Shown here: piece by piece, positions 9,704-17,276 of the stretch
Layout of the letters: every line of letters begins with the position of its first letter
Position numbering within the stretch: position 1 is the stretch's first letter
From: an uncultured Schlesneria sp.
Lineage (GTDB): Bacteria > Planctomycetota > Planctomycetia > Planctomycetales > Planctomycetaceae
Length of the DNA stretch: 60,810 nt
Assembly (NCBI GenBank): GCA_903858935.1
Contig: CAIOKO010000217.1
Location: 1 to 60,810 of the forward strand
Direction of reading: 5' to 3'
Notes under the pieces: model-generated
Database searches by the model: none
What the model was told of the DNA's origin: nothing
The model's input: only the letters and a program-made list of their open reading frames with translations
Translations under genes and position numbers: made by a program

Positions 9704-11066
9704 GCTGCGAATCCCCCGTTAAACGACTTCGTTTGAACTGGGTAAACCGGATCAGACGTTCACATTCCAAAATCAGAGGATGCTGTTCGCCGAAATGGAC
9801 GATCAGTTGCGCCTTCAACGCCTTTCCTTCCTCCGTTTCCTCGCGTCCTGTTTCAATCAATGCACGATAATCACTTAACCAATGAACCTGAGGGACATCC
9901 GGGACCGGATCAACTCCCATGATTTCTGCCAGGACAACTGCGCTTTCAACACCCCTTGTCTGAAACTGTCGCCCGGACAACTGCGTCGTTCCGTCAGGTG
10001 GTCCCAACACGCCGATCGTGCTCACATCGACAGTCGACAAGACTTGAGGACTGTGTGTTGTCAAAATAAGTTGAGTATTTGGAAACGTCCGACGCAAATC
10101 CGGAATCACTCGCTGTTGCCACGAGGGATGTAAATGTAAGTCGATTTCATCGATGATTAGAATTGCCGGTGTGGCCAGGACGTCATCTGATTCTGAGCAC
10201 GGTGGGTTTGCCAGCGATAAGCGGAGAGCGAAATCCATTACGACGCCCAGCATTACCTGATAACCATCCGACAACTGCTCGAGGTGCAAGCGAATTCTTG
10301 CACCGGAAGTATCAACCGAATCAACGGCGAATCGTCCCGTTTTGCTATCGATTCGCGGATTCTGTACCCTCGGGATCATCTGCTCGATCGCCCGTCGTAC
10401 TGCTGTCAGCGAAAGTGCCGCTTCGGGTGGATCGTTATCCCGTTTCTCACGAAATTCACGCTGCTCCAGCATGTCAAACCAGGAAACAGCCCTTCGGAAA
10501 TCGGATTTGGATTCCAAGGCGTTCTCCAATCCGACGAGGCGACGAAACGTTCTGGGCATTTCTTTCGATCGCATCCGATTGTGGGGAACATCGACGGCTC
10601 GATTGGTGCCGTAATGAGCGAACACCGGCAGTTGATACAGCTCCTTCTGGTTATGGGCCTCAATCAATGAGTCGACGTAAGAGTACAGACCCTTGGTGTC
10701 ACGGCGTCCGCGTGGTGCCTGCTCCTTCGTCCCTTTTGCCGTATCGCGATGTTTGATTCGATCCCAAGCCCACTCTTGGACATGGCTTCCCTCTATGATG
10801 CCACCACGTGCCTGCAGAAAGGTATAGGGCTCGGACCGATCTTCTTCCGTCAGGCGGATATCCTGGGGTGTCAGGCCCGGAACAGTTGGACGTTTTTCAA
10901 ATGGCAGTCGACTGAGAATCGGTGCCAACAAAACCCTGATCGCGTCCAGCAACGAACTCTTACCCGATCCGTTTCCGCCGACGAAAACGTTCAGATCCGG
11001 TTTTAAATCGAATTTGATCGATTTGAAACAGCGATAGTTTTGGATCTCGATGTGATTAAGAATCAT
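9696..11066 (-). CDS. ptuA: PtuA-like AAA ATPase (Septu type)
   Basis: A 456-residue ATPase of the AAA_21 group. The start MILNHIEIQNYRCFKSIKF leads into Walker A GGNGSGKSS (about 31-39). Further on are the ABC-type signature EQLSDGYQ, Walker B ILIIDEIDLHLHP and the H-loop LTTHSPQV. The C-terminal third contains the segment ESAVVLAEIMGVDP, common in PtuA and retron-associated ATPases, and ends in a basic helix. It senses or gates the HNH partner, with which it overlaps by 8 nt. The 362-nt gap to the upstream helicase holds a TIR-bounded repeat, so it may have its own promoter or depend on read-through. RloA-like or generic OLD-like ATPases are alternatives, but the adjacent HNH gene favours PtuA. 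Confidence 0.82.
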   Translation of the reverse strand: MILNHIEIQNYRCFKSIKFDLKPDLNVFVGGNGSGKSSLLDAIRVLLAPILSRLPFEKRPTVPGLTPQDIRLTEEDRSEPYTFLQARGGIIEGSHVQEWAWDRIKHRDTAKGTKEQAPRGRRDTKGLYSYVDSLIEAHNQKELYQLPVFAHYGTNRAVDVPHNRMRSKEMPRTFRRLVGLENALESKSDFRRAVSWFDMLEQREFREKRDNDPPEAALSLTAVRRAIEQMIPRVQNPRIDSKTGRFAVDSVDTSGARIRLHLEQLSDGYQVMLGVVMDFALRLSLANPPCSESDDVLATPAILIIDEIDLHLHPSWQQRVIPDLRRTFPNTQLILTTHSPQVLSTVDVSTIGVLGPPDGTTQLSGRQFQTRGVESAVVLAEIMGVDPVPDVPQVHWLSDYRALIETGREETEEGKALKAQLIVHFGEQHPLILECERLIRFTQFKRSRLTGDSQRA

Positions 11067-11109
11067 GGTCTAATTTTCGTCTTCCGCCGCGATTTCTGTT
11101 CTTGTCTTT

Positions 11110-11333
11110 CGCCGCGAAGCGGCACAGGCATTCAGCCTGGGGTTTCAACCCCAGGAAAATTGAGCAATCTCGTTTTTCAAGCTCCGAAGGAGCGACGGTG
11201 AACCTCTCGATGCAGCCCCGGATTCAACGGCAACCTCGATGAGACCTGCGCCCCTAACAGGGCTTCGAGGATTATGGCGGACATCTGCCTGGGGTTGAAA
11301 CCCCAGGCTTCATGCCGACGCCGCATCGCGGCT
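11110..11333. repeat. MITE-like element with ~46-bp terminal inverted repeats
   Basis: The left arm (11110-11155) and right arm (11288-11333) are reverse complements with only a few mismatches. Each contains the perfect palindrome CCTGGGGTTNNAACCCCAGG and a GCCGCGA-x-GCGGC hairpin. The interior has a short GCTCCGAAGGAGC palindrome. No coding capacity is seen. It lies exactly between the helicase and ptuA genes, the only sizeable gap in the array. Confidence 0.75.
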
Positions 11334-11428
11334 AAGACCATTGATGAGTCCGCGTATCCAGCCACGACGTTTTCTTCATCTCGGAAAAATCATTACGCCT
11401 CCTGCCAAAATATTTTTTCTGTCGACAC

Positions 11429-14400
11429 TCAAAAATGTCCTCCGGCCTTTTCCATTTTCGACAATAAGTCGCTCACGTTGTAGTTAATCGAACAGACGCC
11501 CCAGCCCGGTTCTCGGTCGAACGGGCGACGGATGTAGAACGGCCCTTCTACACTATCATTCTCAGCAACGAATACGATGGCTAACACAAACTTGTCACCC
11601 TGATTGAAGGCGTACAACATTTCATTGCGTGTGACGGTGATTGTGGCCGCTCCTTTGATCCGTCCTTTCACTTCGATGTGACGCGGCTCGGGTTGCTTGT
11701 GGTCGGTTGCCGGGGGATGAGATGTCAGGTCCCAACCGCATTTGTCTTGGGAAACATCTACGACACGGCAACCAGCGGCCTCCTCGGTGCGTCGCACGGC
11801 GTCCATAGCAATGCGTTCGATCCGGCTGCGAGCAATCGGATCGGCTGAGAAGCTAGACGAAGTTTCTTCGTCGCCTCGAATTTTCCGCATCAACCCCGCT
11901 GGAACAACCAACGCCCCCCCCAGCACAATCGGCGTGCCGTTAACGACGTGACGCATCGATTGAAGTTCTTTTTTCCGGTTCTCCAGTCGACCTTCCAGAT
12001 CTGTCACCATTCGCCGGGCATTTTCGACGTTCATTCGCAGGTCTTTGCCCGCTTCCAGATCGTGTTTGAGTTTGATCCAGCGATCGGTCCAAAACGCAAT
12101 TTCCTTGCTCAGTCGCTCGTTCACCGCCGCCAGTGTTTTGTCGACATGGGCCACTCGGCGCTCAGAGACTTCTCGAAAATGTTCGGGGACCAGGGTGTTG
12201 GCGGCTAAGGCAATCGCTCGCTGCTCCTGGTTGACGTGAATCCATGGGGCATTGAGGATGTCTTTGAGCAGCACCTGTTCCGAAGCGGTCACCGGTTCCA
12301 GGTCGAGATGGGGTGCCCAGCCCGCGAATGATGTCGAGCCGTCGGGATTGACGCGGACGAATTGCAGCCGTTTGGAAAGGACCTGTCCGTCGCCTGATTT
12401 GACCTCGTGCGTTAGCAGAAACATTAACCACGGATCGAGACCGTCGTCGCCCGGATCGACTAATACAGCCCCTTGACGTAATAAGTTGGCATGTTGTTCC
12501 AGCAGCACGTCGCTGACGGCCAACATTAACGGATGCCCAGGATGCATCAACACGGCTCGTTCCATGCCGGGTTTGTCTGATGGCTGCACCGCTTCCTTTT
12601 CGAAACAGACTCGGCCATACCGTTTGAGGACCGGTTCAAGCTCGCGGCGGTTGCGTCCCGTGATCCGGCGATCGCGTTCGCGGATTGACGCCGGAACGTG
12701 GGTGATCTCGTACCGCCCGGACTCCCGAGGGTACATCGAGCCACCAAGCTGTTCGAACGCCTTCATGAAGAAGGAACGGACGAAATAAGGCTGAAGTCGA
12801 CGTGCTTCGGCCTTTTCCATTTCGGATTTTACCGCAAACAGTCGGTCGGCACTCATTGTCTCTTGGGCCAATGCGTTGCTATCGAGCAATGACTTCAGAT
12901 GGCTATGGTCTAGAGCTTGATCGATCTTCTGCGTGAGACGTGCGCGGACATCGGGATCATCGCCGTAGCGGATTGCTCGTATCAACAATTCCTTCAGACT
13001 CGTCCCCTCGAACACTTCACCGAGGATGTCGAAGACGCGTCCCTTGAGAGCCTCGCTTTCAATCGCCAGCTTTTCGAGCAAGCGATGATAAACGTCCCCC
13101 TCTCGAGTCTCCTTGGCCACAAGGTTCCACAGATGGCAAACCTCGACCTGGCCGATACGGTGAATTCGGCCAAATCGCTGTTCCAGTCGATTGGGATTCC
13201 ACGGAAGGTCGTAGTTGACCATCAGGTTGGCGCATTGCAGGTTGACCCCTTCACCTGCGGCATCGGTGGCGACCAATACGCGTACTTCAGGGTCGGAACG
13301 GAACAAGGCTTGTAATCGTCGGCGTTCGTCACGATTGGTTCCACCGTGAATCGTAATAATTGCGTCGTGGTTCCCGAGGACTCCGGCGATTTTCTGATGC
13401 AGGTAGTTCAGGGTATCGCGGTGCTCGGAAAAAATGATCAATTTCCGTTGACGACCGGAGGCGTCCCGCATTTCCGGTGCGTTCTGAAGAATCTTTGAGA
13501 GCTCTTCCCATTTCCGATCCTGCCCCGAGGCAACGACTCCTTTGGCTCGCTCTTCGAGTCCTTTGAGGATGACGATTTCTGCTTCCAGTTCGTTGATGGT
13601 CTGGGCTGCGGTGGCGTCATCGACCAAGGCTTCTTCAAGGTTTTCCTGCTCCTCGGCGTTCAGGTCATCATCGTCCTCGGGAGCGGCGGCGAGCGGTTCG
13701 GCCATGGCATTGCGGCCTCGAATGCCGAGCTTTTCTTCTCGCAGTCGGCTTTCCAGACGCTCTTTGCGGCGGCGGAGCGATTGGAAGATCGCTTCCGGGC
13801 TGGAAGCGAGCCGACGCTGAAGGGCGGTGAGTGCGAAACCGACCGAGCCTTTGCGGGACCCTTTCAGCTCGTCCGCCTTCCCCATTTCGGTCTTCACGTA
13901 GTCGGTCACCGCTTCGTAGAGGGCCGATTCGATGTCCGAAAGTTTGTAATTGACGGTGTACGCCTTCCGTTCGGGAAACAGCGGCGTGTTATCGAATTTG
14001 ACCAATTCCTCTTTGACCATGCGGCGCATCAGGTCCGACGCATCCACTTTGTGAACGCCGTCCCGAAATTTTCCATAGAAGCGGTCTGAATCGAGCAACG
14101 AAAGAAAGAGCTGAAAATCCTCTTCCTTTCCGCTGTGGGGTGTCGCTGTCATCAAGAGCAGGTGACGCGAGTTCTGACCCAGACGTTCCGCAAACCGGAA
14201 CCGTCCGGTTTTTTCGAGTTTTGTCCCAAAGTAGTGTGCCGCGAGTTTGTGGGCTTCGTCAAAAACGGCGAGATCCCATCCGGCGTTACAGAGTTTTTCC
14301 TGGAGATCCTCGTTCCGGGCCATCTGATCGAGACGAACGATCAATTGATGATGGTCTTCAAACGGGTTGACGCCCGGTGTCGCCTCTTCGAGTGCCGATG

Positions 14401-14947
14401 AATAGACTCGAAAATCGAGGCCGAATTTCTCGGACAGTTCGTCCCGCCATTGCTCGACCAGACTCCCGGGCGCGACGATCAGAATGCGTCTGGCGTCGGC
14501 TCGCATGATCAGTTCGCGGATGTAGAGGCCCGCCATGATAGTTTTGCCCGCTCCAGGGTCGTCGGCTAGAACGAACCGCAGCGGCTGTCGGGGAAGCATG
14601 GACTCGTAAACGGCGGTGATCTGGTGGGGAAGTGGATCGACGTTCGAGGTGTGAACCGCCATCATCGGGTCGAAGAGGAATGCGAGGTCGATTCGCTTGG
14701 CTTCGCAGGTCAACTGGAACGCGGCCCCATCGCCATCGAATGACCAGGGACGTTCGACGGTGGCAACGCTGAGACTGACTTCATCGCCTCGGCCTAACAA
14801 TCGTTCTTTTGTCGTTCCGTCAGGCGTACGGTAAAAGACCTGAACCGCACCTTCCCCGATCGGTACGACGGCAGCGACCGTAGCGACGACGGACGGCTCC
14901 AGTCCATCGAGGGCGAGCCCTGGCTTCAGGTCTTCAAGTTTCGTCAT
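11429..14947 (-). CDS. SNF2/DEAH-type helicase with C-terminal DUF3883
   Basis: I place the start at the ATG at 14947 ([10 protein letters not shown]), giving 1172 residues; an upstream in-frame extension to 15010 looks non-native. Motif I is ADDPGAGKT (about 129-137), motif [10 protein letters not shown] (DEAH about 230-233), motif [13 protein letters not shown]. The C-terminal helicase lobe has [15 protein letters not shown], then [19 protein letters not shown] charged coiled-coil region lies between lobes. The last 130 residues match DUF3883 (a nuclease-like or protease-like fold found in defence helicases), with [16 protein letters not shown]; the E-V-K there could be a degenerate PD-(D/E)XK core. 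It is first in the array and resembles BrxHII/DrmD-type helicases, so I infer DNA translocation during exclusion. The stop is followed by the 362-nt repeat gap. Confidence 0.9.
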   Translation of the reverse strand: MTKLEDLKPGLALDGLEPSVVATVAAVVPIGEGAVQVFYRTPDGTTKERLLGRGDEVSLSVATVERPWSFDGDGAAFQLTCEAKRIDLAFLFDPMMAVHTSNVDPLPHQITAVYESMLPRQPLRFVLADDPGAGKTIMAGLYIRELIMRADARRILIVAPGSLVEQWRDELSEKFGLDFRVYSSALEEATPGVNPFEDHHQLIVRLDQMARNEDLQEKLCNAGWDLAVFDEAHKLAAHYFGTKLEKTGRFRFAERLGQNSRHLLLMTATPHSGKEEDFQLFLSLLDSDRFYGKFRDGVHKVDASDLMRRMVKEELVKFDNTPLFPERKAYTVNYKLSDIESALYEAVTDYVKTEMGKADELKGSRKGSVGFALTALQRRLASSPEAIFQSLRRRKERLESRLREEKLGIRGRNAMAEPLAAAPEDDDDLNAEEQENLEEALVDDATAAQTINELEAEIVILKGLEERAKGVVASGQDRKWEELSKILQNAPEMRDASGRQRKLIIFSEHRDTLNYLHQKIAGVLGNHDAIITIHGGTNRDERRRLQALFRSDPEVRVLVATDAAGEGVNLQCANLMVNYDLPWNPNRLEQRFGRIHRIGQVEVCHLWNLVAKETREGDVYHRLLEKLAIESEALKGRVFDILGEVFEGTSLKELLIRAIRYGDDPDVRARLTQKIDQALDHSHLKSLLDSNALAQETMSADRLFAVKSEMEKAEARRLQPYFVRSFFMKAFEQLGGSMYPRESGRYEITHVPASIRERDRRITGRNRRELEPVLKRYGRVCFEKEAVQPSDKPGMERAVLMHPGHPLMLAVSDVLLEQHANLLRQGAVLVDPGDDGLDPWLMFLLTHEVKSGDGQVLSKRLQFVRVNPDGSTSFAGWAPHLDLEPVTASEQVLLKDILNAPWIHVNQEQRAIALAANTLVPEHFREVSERRVAHVDKTLAAVNERLSKEIAFWTDRWIKLKHDLEAGKDLRMNVENARRMVTDLEGRLENRKKELQSMRHVVNGTPIVLGGALVVPAGLMRKIRGDEETSSSFSADPIARSRIERIAMDAVRRTEEAAGCRVVDVSQDKCGWDLTSHPPATDHKQPEPRHIEVKGRIKGAATITVTRNEMLYAFNQGDKFVLAIVFVAENDSVEGPFYIRRPFDREPGWGVCSINYNVSDLLSKMEKAGGHF

Positions 14948-15271
14948 ATAGCCCTGATGCTCCAACAGTTTACGGCATCTGCGTGGACACGGAATTTGGC
15001 GGCACCACACCCTACAATGAAGGAGATTTTGATAAGGACGTTTACTCTACCGAGGTGGATCAAGATTCACCATCCTCATGCGAAAAGGGTCGAACGGAAT
15101 CGTTTCGATTCAGCCTCGGTGACACTGCCGTTTTCAAGAACAGGACAAACGATCCAGGCCGCGAGTTTTCGGAAGAAGATTTCTCACGCCAACATAGAAC
15201 GAGGGGTACGCTTGGCTACGTCAGCGTTTCGTTAGTGTGGGGGGAACTGAAGTTTGCCCCCAACCGCCGCC

Positions 15272-15342
15272 TCAAAATCGACTATTCCCATGAGCATCTT
15301 CCAATCGTTAAGAATCTGTGTCGCTTGTGTGATGTGTTGTGC
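15272..15342 (+). repeat. direct repeat, copy 1 of 2
   Basis: About 70 bp starting TCAAAATCGACTATTC recurs at 15596 with few differences (324-bp period). Both copies contain TTAAGAATCTGTGTCG. No ORF is supported here. Confidence 0.7.
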
Positions 15343-15426
15343 ACCAACCTCCCTTCACGAAGACCCCATGGGAGGCAAATTCCCGAGCGAGTCTGATTTT
15401 CGCTGCCAGGACTAGGGCAAAGGCCC

Positions 15427-15458
15427 GTTAACCACCGCCGCGGGGGCGGTGGGGTTTG
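15427..15458. repeat. GC-rich hairpin (CCACCGCC / GGCGGTGG)
   Basis: A perfect 8-bp GC stem around GCGG, followed by GGTTTGG on the + strand. It could act as a weak terminator for + strand transcription, but no gene ends here. Confidence 0.35.
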
Positions 15459-15595
15459 GTCAGATGATGGCCTGTTTTACGGGCAATCTCGCCGGAAAAT
15501 GGCTTCGCTGCGGTGTCTGTCGGGGCGAAATGATCGCTTTCCCGAACCAGTTATTCGTACCGGACTTATGCGCCCTGAACGACTGATTCCTTTCT

Positions 15596-15665
15596 TCAAA
15601 ATCGACTATTCTCATGAGCATCTTCCAAATGTTAAGAATCTGTGTCGATTTTATGTTGTGTTGTT
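15596..15665 (+). repeat. direct repeat, copy 2 of 2
   Basis: Second copy of the block at 15272. The copies share the CATGAGCATCTTCCAA stretch and differ mainly in the TG-rich tail. Confidence 0.7.
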
Positions 15666-15846
15666 CTTGTCGTAATGTTATGGTTACATGTGATGTGTGT
15701 GTATGTGTTGAACGAGGTCGGAATTTGCCGGGGAAAGTTGTTCTTGTTTCTGCCGAGTGACCTGGAAAACAGACCGAAGAGGTTGAAACGAAAGCTTGAA
15801 TGGAGAAGGATGGATTATGGATTTGTCGGGATTTCAAACCGGGGAA

Positions 15847-16060
15847 TTGAACAGAAGTCAACGAAGGTAACGAAGGGGGCAGGAAGCATAAGACCGATCC
15901 GGCCTGATGTTATGATTGGAGATCCAGGGAATCTCGCGGAAGTCAAATCAAACTGGTCGACAGCGTTTTAAGGACGTTGCCGCCGGTGGCAAATCTGGAT
16001 TGAACAGACAGCCGGCTCCTTCCAACTCTTCCTTCGTTAACTTTGCTGCCTTCTGTTCAA
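15847..16060. repeat. TIR-bounded element (TTGAACAGAAG arms)
   Basis: The left arm 15847-15876 (starting TTGAACAGAAG and ending AACGAAGG) is inverted at 16031-16060 (CCTTCGTTAA to CTTCTGTTCAA). There are about 30-bp arms with a few mismatches around a 150-bp non-coding core. Confidence 0.6.
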
Positions 16061-16240
16061 AGTCCTGATTATCCCTTCTGGATAACCGGGGAACAGACTG
16101 TGGTCGTCGATATCAAACAAATCGTATCGGATTCCGCGCGAGACTTTTCAGCCCTCGGCACCGACATTTCAGAATCCGCCCACGGAGCGTGTATGAGCGA
16201 GCAGAACCCATTGTTACCCAAACTTCACCATCGTTGCCTA

Positions 16241-16259
16241 ATGAACGGTAACCGTTCAT
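16241..16259. promoter_or_regulatory. 19-bp perfect palindrome (operator-like)
   Basis: ATGAACGGT-A-ACCGTTCAT has two perfect 9-bp arms around one base. It could be a protein-binding site, but no regulator gene is nearby, so the function is unknown. Confidence 0.35.
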
Positions 16260-16289
16260 GGGCAGTGCGGAGGGGCAATCGATGTCCAA

Positions 16290-16760
16290 TGTTGCTCATA
16301 CATTCCCATAGTTGCCTAAAGTTTTTGAATTGATGTTTCGCAGCGGATTTCACGGAAAGCAGGAGCACTGGCGAGCGAAGACGCACGCCAGTGGCATCCG
16401 GCTCCCTGTGTTCCCACGGAAGAGTGTCAAAACCCATAGTTGCTCAACGATTCCATAGTTGCTCAACGGTTTTGAATCGACGTTTGTTGCGACGCTCGGC
16501 ACTGCTTAACGGAAGATCATCAAGTGGTGGCACGGTTTTCATCGCAATGGAAGGGTATGAATGTCCATAGTTTCCCATCGATTCCATAGTTGCCCAACGG
16601 ATTTTGAATCGACGGTCGTTGTGTCGCTGGGCACTGCTTGGCGGAAGATCGTCAAGCGATGGTACGGTTTTCGTCGCGACGGACGAGTGTCAATGCCCAT
16701 AGTTGCTCAAAGATTCCATAGTTGCTCAACGGATTTTGAATCGGTGTTTCACAGCGTCCT
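16290..16760. repeat. tandem array (~132-bp units) carrying GGAAGA-loop palindromes
   Basis: About 3.5 units are anchored by TTTGAAT at 16324, 16471, 16603 and 16735 (spacings 147, 132 and 132). Each unit opens with two close copies of CCATAGTTGCTCAACG-like sequence. It then carries a palindrome with a GAAGA loop: 16366-16393 (divergent arms), 16500-16530 and 16632-16662. The last unit is truncated after the TTTGAAT anchor. A related unit lies at 187-252 and a divergent one at 51762-51792. The array has no coding potential. Confidence 0.75.
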
Positions 16761-16799
16761 GCGACAACGAGATGAACATCGAAGTTCCCGAGTTGCGAT

Positions 16800-16935
16800 A
16801 AGCCAGTTGAGAATAGATGCCCTGCGCAGTAACCTATACTCAATCAGGTTGAATGAATTTGCTCGCGGTATGTGCGGGCAATGTCTCGGTAGACTAGTTT
16901 CAAGAGCCAACTGTTTCGGTTGGCTAGGTAAATAG
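16800..16935 (+). ncRNA. possible small RNA ahead of a strong terminator
   Basis: There is no ORF between the array and the terminator at 16936, although that terminator must end some + strand transcript. The segment has its own stem (AGCCAAC / GTTGGCT near 16910) and a TATACT box at about 16839. It is unlike 4.5S, 6S or tmRNA as far as I can tell. Existence and boundaries are inference only. Confidence 0.2.
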
Positions 16936-16992
16936 TAGGCCGACGCAACGAACCTCGTAACAGAGGCTTCGATGCGTCGGCCTATTTTTTTT
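16936..16992 (+). terminator. strong intrinsic terminator
   Basis: A 12-bp stem TAGGCCGACGCA / TGCGTCGGCCTA with an inner hairpin CCTC/GAGG in the loop is directly followed by eight T. The form is unambiguous. No coding gene precedes it. Confidence 0.8.
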
Positions 16993-17248
16993 CGTTCACG
17001 GGCAATGCAGGGGGACAGACCCATTTTCATGGGCAAATAGTAAGTCAGGCTTGAGTGACTTAAGTGAGTTCGGTGTTTAACGCCATGAAAATGCGTCAGT
17101 CCCCGGCCCGTGAACGTTTTTTTTCGTTCACGGGCAAAGCAGGGGAGCAGACTTATTTTCATGGGCAAACAGTGAGTCAGGCTTGAGTGACTCAAATGAG
17201 CTCGGTGTTTTTCGCCATGAAAGTGTGTCAGTCCCCGGCCCGTTAACG
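16985..17248. repeat. two tandem 132-bp palindromic repeats upstream of the glucan synthase
   Basis: Two copies of an 8-T tract plus a 124-bp palindromic unit (16993-17116 and 17125-17248). Each unit has ends CGTTCACGGGC and GCCCGTGAACG (second copy GTTAACG), inner inverted segments around ATTTTCATGG/CCATGAAAAT, and GGTCTGTCCCC-like/CAGTCCCCGG borders. Unit 1 is followed by T8, so it may also terminate transcription. The layout is MITE- or REP-like. The second copy ends 28 nt before the start codon at 17277. Confidence 0.75.
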
Positions 17249-17276
17249 ATTATCTTTTTAAATAGAGGAATCACCC

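Noticed and set aside
11429-14947. DISARM DrmD assignment for the helicase
   Set aside because: The helicase core fits, but no drmA, drmB or drmC homologues are in the array, and the C-terminal DUF3883 plus DUF499/DUF1156 context point elsewhere.
1247-14947. Canonical BREX system
   Set aside because: No PglZ, BrxL, BrxA or BrxB gene is visible; only the DUF499, methylase and helicase functions are shared.
14983-15396. A 137-codon plus-strand frame upstream of the helicase gene
   Set aside because: Overlaps the helicase N-terminal extension, has no family signal and lacks a ribosome site; treated as non-coding.
16290-16760. CRISPR array in the tandem repeat region
   Set aside because: Units are about 132 bp and conserved throughout their length; no short repeat/unique spacer alternation.
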